Source: Rhodococcus sp. B7740
GTDB lineage: Bacteria > Actinomycetota > Actinomycetes > Mycobacteriales > Mycobacteriaceae
DNA: 64,000 bases
NCBI RefSeq assembly: GCF_000954115.1
Contig: NZ_CP010797.1
Coordinates: forward strand, 62,001 to 126,000
Direction: 5' to 3'
Under the pieces are notes generated by a model. That model saw only the letters and a list, made by a program, of their open reading frames with translations, did no database searches and was not told the DNA's origin. The position numbers and the translations under genes were made by a program. How positions within the stretch are numbered: position 1 is the stretch's first letter; every line of letters begins with the position of its first letter. This document shows positions 43,575 to 52,751 of this stretch, in pieces.

Positions 43575-44180
43575 ATGGCCGGCGTGCGAGGGCAGGGGCG
43601 CAAGTTCGATGTCGACTCTGCGCTGGACAAGGCGATGTTCGCCTTCTGGGAGCACGGGTACGAGGGCACCTCGGTGTCGATGCTGACCGGTGCCATGGGC
43701 ATCAACCCGCCCAGTCTCTACAGTGCATTCGGCGGCAAGGAGGGGCTGTTCTTCGCAGCGGTGGACCGCTACCTCGCTACGCGCGGGGACTTCATGGCCC
43801 GGGCGTTCGCCGAGGAGCCGCAGGCCGCCAAGCTCATCTCACGGCTGCTGTACGACGCGGCTGTGCACTACACCGACGATTCGTGTCCGGGGGGCTGTCT
43901 GATCATCAGCTCGGCCGTCGGCGTCACCGACGCCAACAAAGGGATAGCAGATCGGTTGCGGGACATGCGCAATGCCAACGTCGCGCTGCTGTCGGAGCGC
44001 ATTTCGGAGAACATCGCCGACGGCATCCTGCCCCCGTCATGGGAGCCCGTCGACATAGCGGAATTGATCGGTGTGATCATTCAGGGCATGTCCCAGCGCG
44101 CCCGGGACGGCGCAACGCGGGGTCAACTCGAACGAGTGGCCGACAGAACCTTGGCGTCGCTGGGCCCGACCGACGCCTGA
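43575..44180 (+). CDS. TetR/AcrR-family transcriptional regulator
   Basis: A protein of 201 residues from ATG 43575 with AGGAGG 5 bp upstream. The N-terminal HTH is typical (ALDKAMFAFWEHGYEGTSVS, MLTGAMGINPPSLYSAFGGK). It is followed by a C-terminal domain of the TetR_C_16/YcdC-like type containing CPGGCLIISSAVG. It is divergent from the cyclitol operon and is its probable repressor, possibly released by the exported product or an intermediate. Its stop lies 12 bp from the convergent class III enzyme gene. Confidence 0.92.
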   Translation: MAGVRGQGRKFDVDSALDKAMFAFWEHGYEGTSVSMLTGAMGINPPSLYSAFGGKEGLFFAAVDRYLATRGDFMARAFAEEPQAAKLISRLLYDAAVHYTDDSCPGGCLIISSAVGVTDANKGIADRLRDMRNANVALLSERISENIADGILPPSWEPVDIAELIGVIIQGMSQRARDGATRGQLERVADRTLASLGPTDA

Positions 44181-44192
44181 CAGACATTCGTA

Positions 44193-45521
44193 TCAGGCCA
44201 CGACCGCCGCAAACATGTCCAGGAACAGGTCGACGTCTCCTGACTCGATGGTCAACGGCGGTCTGATCTTCAATGTGTTTCCGTACAAGCCGGTGGCCGA
44301 GATCAACACCCCGCGTTCCTTCATCGCGTTGACCACGCGCAATGCCTCGGCCGGATCCGGTTCACCTACCGGGCCGATGAATTCGACTCCGACGAACAAC
44401 CCCGCACCACGGATGTCACCGATGGAATCGATACCAGGGGCAAGTCCTCGCAGGCCCGTCAGCATGCGCGAACCCATCGAGGCGGAGTTGGCGACCAATT
44501 CCTCGTCGCGGATCACGTCGAGAACTGCTTGCGCCGCAGCAACGGTCACCGGATTGCCACCGAAGGTGTTGAAGTAGCGCAGGTCTCGTCCGAACGACTC
44601 GGCCAACGAACTCTGCATGACCAGTCCGGCAATGGGCATCCCGTTACCCATCGGTTTGCCCATCGTCACGATGTCGGGCAGCAAGCCGTGCCGCTCGAAG
44701 CCCCACATCGAGGCGCCAAGGCGGCCGAATCCCGGCTGCACCTCGTCGGCGATCAACAGCCCACCTGCGGCGTGAACGACGTCCGCTGCAGGCTTCAGGA
44801 ACGGTGTCGGCTCCGGCAAGATCCCGTCGGAGGCGAAGATCGAATCGACCATCAGCGCAGCGAAACCGACACCACTGCAGACCAAGTCGTCGATCTGTGC
44901 CTGCACCTTCTCGGCGAACCACGTGCCCGGATCGCCGTCCACCCGGTACGCATCCGGTGCCGGAACCGTCCGCACCCACTCCGCGTCGCGGACGGACGCC
45001 GGACCCATCGACGGCGAACACGCCGCCACATCTACGGTTCCACCGTGATATGCGCTTTCGGTGACGATGATGCCCTGACGGCCGGTCGCGTGCCGTGCGA
45101 TCCGGAGAGCGAGGTCGTTCGCCTCGGACCCGGTACACGTGAACATCGCCGTGCTCAGGTTTTCCGGGAAAGTGCCGACCAGATCTTCTGCGTAGCCGAT
45201 CACGGCCTCGTGCAGGTACCGCGTGTGCGTGTTGATCCTCGACATCTGCCGGGTGACGGCGTCGACAACCCGGGGATGGCAATGCCCCACGCTGGCGACG
45301 TTGTTGTACATGTCGAGGTATCGAGTGCCGTCGGCGTCGTAGACGTACGCACCCTCTCCGCGGACCAGCTCGAGCGGAGACTCGTACATCAGGTGGTAGG
45401 CGGGCCCGAGGACGCGCCTCCGGCGTTCGACCAGATCGAGCGTGCGAGTGCTGAGTCCCACGGTCGAGGATGCATCGAATCCGTTGACGCTCAGGGCTCC
45501 GACGCGATCGAGAGTGGTCAC
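44193..45521 (-). CDS. Class III PLP-dependent enzyme, ethanolamine-phosphate phospho-lyase-like
   Basis: A protein of 442 residues with class III aminotransferase features: TGSEANDLALRIARHATG, LLIADEVQPGFGRLG (PLP-pyridine Asp), TMGKPMGNGMP (Schiff-base Lys) and TFGGNPVTVAAAQAVL. The segment YNNVASVGHCHPRVV matches the NNVA-x-VGHCHP signature of the ethanolamine-phosphate and phosphohydroxylysine phospho-lyase group. The gene is preceded in the operon by a choline/ethanolamine-kinase-like gene, so a kinase then phospho-lyase route from an amino alcohol to an aldehyde, ammonia and phosphate is plausible. A plain aminotransferase remains possible. It is the last gene of a nine-gene operon. Confidence 0.85.
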   Translation of the reverse strand: MTTLDRVGALSVNGFDASSTVGLSTRTLDLVERRRRVLGPAYHLMYESPLELVRGEGAYVYDADGTRYLDMYNNVASVGHCHPRVVDAVTRQMSRINTHTRYLHEAVIGYAEDLVGTFPENLSTAMFTCTGSEANDLALRIARHATGRQGIIVTESAYHGGTVDVAACSPSMGPASVRDAEWVRTVPAPDAYRVDGDPGTWFAEKVQAQIDDLVCSGVGFAALMVDSIFASDGILPEPTPFLKPAADVVHAAGGLLIADEVQPGFGRLGASMWGFERHGLLPDIVTMGKPMGNGMPIAGLVMQSSLAESFGRDLRYFNTFGGNPVTVAAAQAVLDVIRDEELVANSASMGSRMLTGLRGLAPGIDSIGDIRGAGLFVGVEFIGPVGEPDPAEALRVVNAMKERGVLISATGLYGNTLKIRPPLTIESGDVDLFLDMFAAVVA

Positions 45522-45522
45522 C

Positions 45523-46473
45523 TCACAACCCCTGCAGCCAGAACGCCCAACGCGGATCCGCCATCTTCATCCTCGCGCGGGCGAGCTTCCAGGTTCCGTA
45601 CTTGTGGTAGTCGAAATCCCATGCGGTGCTGAGCTTGTGGTTCATGCAACCCCACAGGCCCCACTTCACGTCCGCGAGCGCGCTGCACACCTGCACGCGA
45701 GAGATCATCGACCACTCGGCCTTGCCGTAGAACTCCTCGATCAATTCCATCGTCTGCTGCTCGCCGTAGAACATCTCGGTGATCATGACGGCGAGCTCGT
45801 AGGCGCGGTCGTTGTTGGATGCGAACTCGTAGTCCACCAGTTTCATCGGCAGGCCGTCGCCGATGAGGATGTTTCCTGGCATCGGGTCGTTGTGACATGC
45901 GACCAGATCCAGGCCGGACGCCATCATCGCGTTCTTCGCCTGCCCGTACTCGGCGAGGATCAGCTCTGCGTCGCGCGGCAACCGCACACCGAGTTCGGCA
46001 ACCTGATCGAGGTGTTCGTCGATCATGTCGAAGATCGTCTTCGTGATGCTGAGCTTGCTTCCCGAATGAAGCACGCGATACACATCGATCATGCCCATCG
46101 GGATCTCGGGACGCTTGAGGTCGCCGTTGGTGCACGCCCGGTAGCCTTCCAGGAATTCGATCACCTCCACTCCGGTCACCGGATCGAACAGCACCACCTC
46201 CGGCCCGATGTCCAGAGCGCCTGCCCGGCGAGCGGCTTCGTTGGCCAGTGACCGGTCGATGAACGAATCCGTCCCGGCGCCGGGGAGTTTCATGAAGTAG
46301 CGCTTGGGTTTCCCTTCGACGGTGATGCGCCAATTGCTGTTCATCAACCCTCCGGGTACCGGAGCGTAGGTGATGTTCAGGCCCTCCCACTCCGCAACAG
46401 CGGCCAGAGCCTTCTCCACCTGCCGTTCGGGCTCGGTTCGGGCAGATCCCAGTGCGATCTCGTTCATGGCCAC
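45523..46473 (-). CDS. Choline/ethanolamine kinase-like phosphotransferase
   Basis: A protein of 316 residues of the protein-kinase-like phosphotransferase fold. The catalytic Brenner-type motif is LVACHNDPMPGNILI, followed by metal-binding Asp in MKLVDYEFASNNDRAYELAV, the arrangement of choline and ethanolamine kinases. It should phosphorylate a small amino alcohol. The PLP enzyme gene starts 1 bp downstream, suggesting that the phosphorylated product is the substrate of that phospho-lyase-like enzyme. Confidence 0.88.
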   Translation of the reverse strand: MAMNEIALGSARTEPERQVEKALAAVAEWEGLNITYAPVPGGLMNSNWRITVEGKPKRYFMKLPGAGTDSFIDRSLANEAARRAGALDIGPEVVLFDPVTGVEVIEFLEGYRACTNGDLKRPEIPMGMIDVYRVLHSGSKLSITKTIFDMIDEHLDQVAELGVRLPRDAELILAEYGQAKNAMMASGLDLVACHNDPMPGNILIGDGLPMKLVDYEFASNNDRAYELAVMITEMFYGEQQTMELIEEFYGKAEWSMISRVQVCSALADVKWGLWGCMNHKLSTAWDFDYHKYGTWKLARARMKMADPRWAFWLQGL

Positions 46474-46474
46474 C

Positions 46475-47410
46475 TCAGATATTCCGTACTCGGTCGTCGA
46501 AATGGGGGTCGCGCAATCCAGCCCGCGCTCTCAGGAACTGCCAGTCGGAGAACTTCGAATACTCCTGCGTGCCTGGCCTCATCGCGTCGGCATACGAGCC
46601 GATGAGGGCCCACCGCAGGGAGTCGGCGATGCCGTATATACGGGCGCGATCGAACAGCGCACTGTCGAACGATCCCCACATCATCTCGAACACCTCGCGT
46701 GCGTCGGTGTCGAACGGACGGATCTCCGCGAGCAAGGCACCGATGTCCTGCAACGGATCCATCAGCGCCGCAACGTCCCAGTCCACGAGCCGCATACCGC
46801 CGTCGTCGAGCATCAGGACATTGGAGACGTTGCCGTCGCCGTGGCAGGGGACCGCGTCGAACCCGGCACCGTCGATGCGGACTCGAGCAGGCGCGAGAGT
46901 CCGCAGCATCCAATCGAAGTCGGCCGGGAACAACCCCCCGACCTTCTCGACCAAACCGATCACGTGCGCCAGGTCCTCGAACACCGACGCACGTCTGGTG
47001 ATTCCGCTGAGCCGGTGAACGGATGTCCGCAGCGCCACCAGCTTCTCCACATTCGCGTCCTCGTCGAACAGATCGAGCGTTGCGGTCGAACACCGTCCGG
47101 TGAAGTCCTCCATCACCAGCACACCGGAGGCTGCGTCGGAGAAGAAGACTTTCGGTCCGATGCCCGCGTCGCCGGCCGCGGTCGCCGCCGAGAACGTCGC
47201 TGCGACATCGATGTAGTCGCGAGCGTGCGGTTCCGTCACTTTCACGTATGCGGCCGAGCCCGCGCCGGAGTCCGCAACCTCGGCCCGCGCCGAGTACCGC
47301 TCGGAGTCCGCGCCCCACCAACTGGGGCTCGCCATGGTGGTACCTGGGTCCAACGTCAGGTCACCCGTTGCCCAGATACCCAACTCGCTCAGTGTCTGCC
47401 GCACAGTCAT
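46475..47410 (-). CDS. Second aminoglycoside/choline phosphotransferase-like kinase
   Basis: A protein of 311 residues with a phosphotransferase core. The catalytic motif is AVPCHGDGNVSNVLML, and the metal-binding Asp lies in MRLVDWDVAALMDPLQDIGA. It differs considerably from the kinase encoded next to it, so this is not a recent duplication. It may phosphorylate a second position or substrate, or act with the neighbour as a hetero-oligomer. Its ATG overlaps the amidase stop as ATGA, and the next kinase starts 1 bp after its stop. Confidence 0.85.
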   Translation of the reverse strand: MTVRQTLSELGIWATGDLTLDPGTTMASPSWWGADSERYSARAEVADSGAGSAAYVKVTEPHARDYIDVAATFSAATAAGDAGIGPKVFFSDAASGVLVMEDFTGRCSTATLDLFDEDANVEKLVALRTSVHRLSGITRRASVFEDLAHVIGLVEKVGGLFPADFDWMLRTLAPARVRIDGAGFDAVPCHGDGNVSNVLMLDDGGMRLVDWDVAALMDPLQDIGALLAEIRPFDTDAREVFEMMWGSFDSALFDRARIYGIADSLRWALIGSYADAMRPGTQEYSKFSDWQFLRARAGLRDPHFDDRVRNI

Positions 47411-48816
47411 CCCAGCACTCCGATCTTGTCAGCGGCCACAGCCGTCGGCCAGTTCATCTCGTATCCGCGTGCACCTTCGAGCCATTTCGTCAGCCTCAGC
47501 ACCGCCTGGTCGGCGAACCGAGGTCCGACGACCTGTATCCCGACAGGCATGTGTCCGGCGAAGCCGAAACAGAGCGCCGAGGCCGGTTGCGCGGTCTGGT
47601 TGAACCATGCGGTGAAACTGCAGTGGCCCAACGGTTGTGCCGGGTCGAGCCCGACTTCCTCGGCACCGAAGCCCACTGTGGGAACGACCGGAGAAATGAC
47701 GAAGTCGAATTCGGACGTCTGCGCCCGAACAGACTCCTGCGAGCGCATCACCGCATCGGTATCTCGCGTGAACTGAGCGGCCGAATACTCCGCCGCCTCC
47801 GAGGCCCAATCCGCGACCGCGGGCAGTACCTGCGATCGACGACTCTCGGGAATGGCCTCCCACTCCGTGCGCGCACGAACCTGGAACAGGCGATCCAACG
47901 CCGGGTACGGATCCACGCCGAAGATCGGCGGCATGTCGGTGACCACGGCACCCGCTGCACTCAGTTGCATTGCGGCAGAACGCACCACGGCCTGTACGTC
48001 GTCGGAAACGGTGGGACCGTAGCCCATGTCGAGCATGACGCCGATGCGAAGCCCGGCAGGAGCGAGAACCGCGTGTATCTCGTTGGTGTCCTCGTACGGC
48101 AGACTCCACGTGTCGCGTGGATCGGGCCTCGAGACAACGCCGTAGAGGTCGATGAGATCGTCGACGGTGCGCGCCATCGGACCGGCCGATCGCATGGTCG
48201 ACGGAGCAGTGTGCGGAATGCGGCCCTGCGTCGGCTTCAATGCAACGAGCCCGCAGTGTCCCGCAGGCAACCGCACCGACCCGGCGATATCGGAACCGAC
48301 AGAACCGAACCCGATGCCCGACGCCAGCGACGCACCTGCACCGGCACTGGATCCACCGGTGTTGCGCGAAGGGTCCCAAGGATTACGGGTGATTCCGTAC
48401 AGCGAGCTGACGCCGGCTGCCATCATCCCCATGTCCGGCATCGTGGTCTTGCCGACGATGACGGCACCCGCTTCCTTCAGCCGGGCGGCCGGCGGCGCGT
48501 CGACCGTGGACATCGGCAGGTCCGCATTCGCGGCGACGCCGTGCCGCCACGGCATCCCGATCGCATGGACGCTGTCCTTGATCGTCACCGGAATCCCGTC
48601 CAGGCCTCCTCGGGCACGGCCGGATACGAGTCGGTCGGTCGCGGCCGCCGCGGCTGCACGGGCACCCGACTCGTCCACGTACGCCATCGCATTGATCACG
48701 GGGTCGGTCGCCGACAGATGTTCCAGCGTGGCGTCGAGCAACTGCACGGGAGTGAGCTCACCGGTGCCGAATGCCGCACGTATCTCGGCGACGGTTTTGG
48801 TCAACAGGGGATTCAT
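47407..48816 (-). CDS. Amidase (amidase signature family)
   Basis: A protein of 469 residues of normal family length. The Ser-cisSer-Lys triad is evident: Lys in PVTIKDSVHA, cis-Ser in RNTGGSSAGAGASLA, and nucleophilic Ser in GSDIAGSVRLP. It hydrolyses an unknown amide to acid and ammonia or amine. In this operon it may free an amine or amino alcohol from an amide. It lies 10 bp after the SDR gene and overlaps the second kinase by 4 bp. Unlike the amidase at 14812-16019 it is intact. Confidence 0.93.
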   Translation of the reverse strand: MNPLLTKTVAEIRAAFGTGELTPVQLLDATLEHLSATDPVINAMAYVDESGARAAAAAATDRLVSGRARGGLDGIPVTIKDSVHAIGMPWRHGVAANADLPMSTVDAPPAARLKEAGAVIVGKTTMPDMGMMAAGVSSLYGITRNPWDPSRNTGGSSAGAGASLASGIGFGSVGSDIAGSVRLPAGHCGLVALKPTQGRIPHTAPSTMRSAGPMARTVDDLIDLYGVVSRPDPRDTWSLPYEDTNEIHAVLAPAGLRIGVMLDMGYGPTVSDDVQAVVRSAAMQLSAAGAVVTDMPPIFGVDPYPALDRLFQVRARTEWEAIPESRRSQVLPAVADWASEAAEYSAAQFTRDTDAVMRSQESVRAQTSEFDFVISPVVPTVGFGAEEVGLDPAQPLGHCSFTAWFNQTAQPASALCFGFAGHMPVGIQVVGPRFADQAVLRLTKWLEGARGYEMNWPTAVAADKIGVLG

Positions 48817-48826
48817 CGCGTGCCTT

Positions 48827-49618
48827 TCATGCCGATACCGCGGTTACCGCCGGTATGACCGGAGTGCCGACGAGCCAGCCGCCGTCCACGGCCACGATCT
48901 CTCCGCAGATGTGGTCCGAGAGCGACGAGGCCAGGAACAGCACGGTGTCGGCGATGTGCTGCGGATCTGCCCACTTGCCGTTGGGCGTCTGCCCCTCCAG
49001 AGCAGCGCGGATGGACGCGTCGTAGATCGCGGTCATGTCGGTCTCGACGAAGCCGGGCGCAACGCCGTCGACGTTGATTCCCATCGGTGCATAGTCGATG
49101 CCGACCTGCCGAGTGAAGTTGACCATCGCTCCCTTCGCCGCGCAATACCCGGCAAATCCTGGATTGGCCCGCAGGCCGCTGATCGATGCGACGTTGACGA
49201 CCTTGCCGCCCCGCCCGGCGTCGACCATGTGCCGTATCGCCGCTCGGGTGCAGAAGAACGTCCTGTCCACGTTCACTGCGAAAAGTGACCGCCACGCATC
49301 GTCGGTCGTGTCGAGGACCGTTCCGGCACTGAGCACTCCGGCGTTGTTGACGAGGATGTCGATGCCCGATCGGCCCGCGACGTCCGCGAAGACCGCGTCG
49401 ACCTGCCGGGAATCGGAGATGTCCAGCAGGACGGACTCGGCGGTGCCTCCCGCAGCGCAGATCAGATTCGATGTCGATGCGCCGTCGGTGCGGAGTGCAT
49501 CGCTGCGGTCGGCGATCACCACGTGCGCGCCGGCCGCCGCCAAAGTGGTCGCGACTGCTCGTCCGATGCCGCGGGACCCGCCTGTGACCATTGCAGTCTT
49601 GCCGCTCAAATCGATCAT
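48827..49618 (-). CDS. Short-chain dehydrogenase/reductase, amine operon
   Basis: A protein of 263 residues with all SDR motifs: MVTGGSRGIGRAVATTLA, NNAGVLSAG, Ser in VNVASISGLRA, YCAAK and a C-terminal GEIVAVDGGWLVG. NAD is favoured by the acidic residue in IADRSD at the end of the second strand. It probably oxidises an alcohol or reduces a carbonyl made in the pathway. It lies 13 bp after the M20 hydrolase gene, in the same operon. Confidence 0.92.
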   Translation of the reverse strand: MIDLSGKTAMVTGGSRGIGRAVATTLAAAGAHVVIADRSDALRTDGASTSNLICAAGGTAESVLLDISDSRQVDAVFADVAGRSGIDILVNNAGVLSAGTVLDTTDDAWRSLFAVNVDRTFFCTRAAIRHMVDAGRGGKVVNVASISGLRANPGFAGYCAAKGAMVNFTRQVGIDYAPMGINVDGVAPGFVETDMTAIYDASIRAALEGQTPNGKWADPQHIADTVLFLASSLSDHICGEIVAVDGGWLVGTPVIPAVTAVSA

Positions 49619-49631
49619 CTGGCTCTGCTTT

Positions 49632-50900
49632 CTATGCTCGAGTGCGGCTGGTGCCGGCGAGTTCGGAAGATCGGCCGACTCCGATATCGCCGCGGACCAT
49701 GCGCGCGACCGTCTCGGCGAGCATTTTCACGCCGTCGAGCAGGTCGCTGTCGTGGGTCAGTTCTTTCTCGCTGTGCGAGATTCCGTCGACGCTGGGGACG
49801 AACAGCATCACCGTCGGGACGACGTCCTTGAGGTTCACCGAGTCGTGGCCGGCCATCGTGAGCATCCGTCGGGACGACAATCCGAGTGCCTCGGCTGCCT
49901 CCTCCGCCAGTTCGACGCCGTCGATCTGGTAGCTCGTGGACGGCCGTAGCGCCGAGGTGTCGACGCTGACCCGCACCTCCCCGTCGGTGTTGACGGAATC
50001 GATTGCTGCAAGGAGCTTCTCGTGGGCCTGCTCGAGAACGTCGGGATCGGAGGACCGGATGTCGATGGCCATGGTGACCTTCGACGGCACGACGATGGGG
50101 GAGTTGGGTTCGACATCGAACTCGCCGACCGAGGCCAGCAGCGCCTCCTGCGGGAACTGCGTGGTGAGTTCGCGGGTGGCGAGCACGATGCGCGATGCGC
50201 CGACCAACGCGTCGTGACGCTGGGCCATATGAGTTGCTCCGGTGTGCGACTGCTCACCGTGAACGGTGATCAAGTACTTCCGTGCGGCCCAGTTGGCGGT
50301 GACGATGCCGATCGTCGTGCCCGTGTCCGCGAGAATGGGGCCCTGTTCGATGTGGATTTCGGCGTAGGACGCGGCCTCGGGTGCATCGTCGTTGCCGTGG
50401 AATCCGATATCGGACAGAGCATCCCGCACGCTGACGCCATTGCGATCGGTGACCTTCAGGATGTTCTCGGCGTCGAACTTGCCGATGAAGACCCCGCTTC
50501 CCATGAGGCTGGGCGAGAAACGGGACCCTTCCTCGTTGAACCAGTTCACCACCGCGAGGTTGAATTGTGGAGCGACCGAGCCCCGTTCGACGCATTTCGA
50601 GACCTCGTACGCGGCGTGTGCCGCGGCGAGGACCCCGTAGGCCCCGTCGTACTTTCCGGCCGTCGGCTGACTGTCGAGATGCGAGCCGACGAGGACGTAC
50701 GGAGCGCCGGGAACCAACTCGACGGTGCCGTACATGTTTCCCACCGCGTCGACGGTGGTGGTGAAGCCGTGCCGGTCGAACCAGTCGGCAAGGAACCGCC
50801 TGGTTCGACCGTCGTCCGCGGTCGCTGCCTCGCGGTGCACGCCGCCGGCGGCGGTGGCACCGAACTGCGACATCGCGGCGAAATCGTCGAGAAAAGTCAC
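49632..50900 (-). CDS. M20-family zinc amidohydrolase (N-carbamoyl-amino-acid/allantoate hydrolase type)
   Basis: A protein of 422 residues from GTG 50900, whose first base overlaps the symporter stop (TAGTG). The dinuclear metal site is visible in VGSHLDSQPTAGKYDGAYG and VVNWFNEEGSRFSPSLMGSG. A further His/Asp pair is in TMAGHDSVNLKDVVP, and the substrate-binding region is IHIEQGPIL. The subgroup splits N-carbamoyl-beta-alanine, N-carbamoyl amino acids, ureidoglycine or allantoate. It may hydrolyse an amide- or carbamoyl-linked substrate entering through the symporter. Confidence 0.92.
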   Translation of the reverse strand: MTFLDDFAAMSQFGATAAGGVHREAATADDGRTRRFLADWFDRHGFTTTVDAVGNMYGTVELVPGAPYVLVGSHLDSQPTAGKYDGAYGVLAAAHAAYEVSKCVERGSVAPQFNLAVVNWFNEEGSRFSPSLMGSGVFIGKFDAENILKVTDRNGVSVRDALSDIGFHGNDDAPEAASYAEIHIEQGPILADTGTTIGIVTANWAARKYLITVHGEQSHTGATHMAQRHDALVGASRIVLATRELTTQFPQEALLASVGEFDVEPNSPIVVPSKVTMAIDIRSSDPDVLEQAHEKLLAAIDSVNTDGEVRVSVDTSALRPSTSYQIDGVELAEEAAEALGLSSRRMLTMAGHDSVNLKDVVPTVMLFVPSVDGISHSEKELTHDSDLLDGVKMLAETVARMVRGDIGVGRSSELAGTSRTRA

Positions 50901-52462
50901 TAGATCTTCTCCGGTGCGGGGTTGGCAGCGAGTTCGTCGATCCGGTCCTCGAAGGACAGGTCGACCGGTGCTGTGCGGGTAGGACGCTTGCCGACCGCGA
51001 ACATCTCGTCGACGCGTGCCTTCTCCTCGGCCGTGATTCCGGTGACCTTGGAGACGATGAGGAAGACGGCCAGGTTGACGGCCATGCCGACGACTCCACC
51101 GGTGAGGCTGCCCAGTCCGACGATGTCGTCGGGGAAGATCACGGTGAGCACCAGGGCGACGGTGAAGCCGGAGATCATTCCGGCGACTGCGCCCTTACCG
51201 TTGCCGCCTCGCCAGAAGATGCCGAGGAACAGCGGAATGGCAAGCTGCACAACGCCTTGGTACGAGATCTGCGCGAGGAGTTGCAGACGCGTCATGTTGA
51301 AGGTGGCGTAGGCGACGATGGCCGCCGCTGCCATGAACGCGAGCATGCTCGTCTTGGCCACCTTGGTGAGCTGGCTGTCGGAGAGTTTGCGCTTGTCGGA
51401 GTTGACGATGTCGTTGGCGATCTGCAGTCCGCAGACCTGCACGCTGCCGTCGATGTGGCCCATGGATGCGGCGAACACCATGGTGGCGGCGAGTCCCAGA
51501 AGCCACGTCCCACCGTAGCTCTCGGCAATGGTGAACCAGCCGGTCTGCGGTGAATCGGCGACGGCGCGAATGACCGTGCCTGCGATACCGACGAGCATGA
51601 GCAGTGAGTAGAAGACGCCGGAGATCAGCACGGTGCGGATGGTGCCGGACTTGACTGCCCGGACGCTGGATGCGGTGTAGATCCGCTGAAAACTCGTCGG
51701 CCAGCAGAGGGATCCGACGACACCGGTGAAGATGAGGGCGAAGAGGTAGAACGGGCCGTAGGAGTCGCCGTCGCCGGGGACGCGGAGATACTGGTCGGCC
51801 ACGTCTCCCAGAGTCGAGAAGCTGATCGGGCCGCCGGCGACACCGGAGAGGAGGATCAGGCACAGTGCCGCGGAGAAGACATACGCGACGATGCCTTGGA
51901 ACATGTCGGTCATGATCAACCCGCGCATGCCCATCTTGACGGTCCAGTACTGACGGATGACGATGACGGCCAGGCCGACGAACAGGCACGTGGTGACCGA
52001 CCATGCTCCGGCACTGGCGATCTGGAAGACCTCGCCGAGTGCCTGCATACCGAGCACCACCCAGGGGAAGAGCGAGACGATACCGATGACGCTGGCGACG
52101 ATCTTGGTGCCGCGCGAGTTGAAGCGCAGGCCGAGCAGGTCGGGCTGTGAGCGGAGGTTGTACTTCGCTCCCCATCGCCAGGCGCGGGTGGCCATGAAGT
52201 ACATCATGGCGACACCGAGGCTGGAGTAGGCGAGGCCGTACATACCGAATACGCCTGCGCCGCTGGCGAGTCCGAAGAACGCGATGAATACCGAGCCCGG
52301 CCACCACGAGTTGACGTAGCTCATCGCGACGTACCAGGGGCCGTAGCTGCGACCACCCACCGAGTACTCGTCGAACGTCGGGGAGGTCTTCTGTTGGGTG
52401 GTGTACAGAATGAAGATGACGACGGCGTAGAAGACGCCGAGCATTCCCAGCATGATCAACAT
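50900..52462 (-). CDS. Sodium:solute symporter (SSS family)
   Basis: A protein of 520 residues with about 13 hydrophobic segments. SSS-family features include EYSVGGRSYGPWYVAMSYVN near residue 35, RAWRWGAKYNLRSQPDLLGL, and the FAASMGHIDGSVQ segment at the sodium-site helix. It should import the substrate of the operon using the sodium gradient. It follows the small two-helix protein gene by a single base, a pairing commonly seen for this type of symporter. Confidence 0.92.
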   Translation of the reverse strand: MLIMLGMLGVFYAVVIFILYTTQQKTSPTFDEYSVGGRSYGPWYVAMSYVNSWWPGSVFIAFFGLASGAGVFGMYGLAYSSLGVAMMYFMATRAWRWGAKYNLRSQPDLLGLRFNSRGTKIVASVIGIVSLFPWVVLGMQALGEVFQIASAGAWSVTTCLFVGLAVIVIRQYWTVKMGMRGLIMTDMFQGIVAYVFSAALCLILLSGVAGGPISFSTLGDVADQYLRVPGDGDSYGPFYLFALIFTGVVGSLCWPTSFQRIYTASSVRAVKSGTIRTVLISGVFYSLLMLVGIAGTVIRAVADSPQTGWFTIAESYGGTWLLGLAATMVFAASMGHIDGSVQVCGLQIANDIVNSDKRKLSDSQLTKVAKTSMLAFMAAAAIVAYATFNMTRLQLLAQISYQGVVQLAIPLFLGIFWRGGNGKGAVAGMISGFTVALVLTVIFPDDIVGLGSLTGGVVGMAVNLAVFLIVSKVTGITAEEKARVDEMFAVGKRPTRTAPVDLSFEDRIDELAANPAPEKI

Positions 52463-52463
52463 G

Positions 52464-52751
52464 TCATTCTCCAGTCAGCGGTGCGGTAGCGGGGAGGAGG
52501 TCCTCGTCGAGTTCGCCTCGGATGTCCTCGACGATGTAGAGGCCCCACAGGGTCAGTCCGAGCACGACCCCGTTGATCAGCCAGTACATGATGGCGAACG
52601 GGATACCGAGGATTTCGTAGCGAATTCCGCTGCCCCACATGTAGAGCGGTGGGAACAGTGCGAAGAGCAGAGCGAGAGCGTAGGTACCGCCGAAGAACGT
52701 CATGATGCTCTTTCGGCTCAGGCCGCGAATGTACTCTTTCATGTGCGTCAT
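52464..52751 (-). CDS. Small two-helix membrane protein (DUF3311/YhdT-like), symporter partner
   Basis: A protein of 95 residues from ATG 52751; ATG 52742 (MKEYIRG) is an alternative start. Two hydrophobic helices (FFGGTYALALLFALFPPLYM and IPFAIMYWLINGVVLGLTLW) are followed by an acidic tail. This is the form of DUF3311-type proteins encoded next to SSS symporters, which probably act as accessory subunits. Its ATG overlaps the stop of the IMPase-like gene as ATGA. Confidence 0.85.
   Translation of the reverse strand: MTHMKEYIRGLSRKSIMTFFGGTYALALLFALFPPLYMWGSGIRYEILGIPFAIMYWLINGVVLGLTLWGLYIVEDIRGELDEDLLPATAPLTGE

Noticed and set aside
47248-48858. A 536-codon plus-strand frame opposite the amidase
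   Set aside because: The composition is rich in Arg, Gly and His with no domain, and the opposite strand encodes a full amidase with its catalytic triad.
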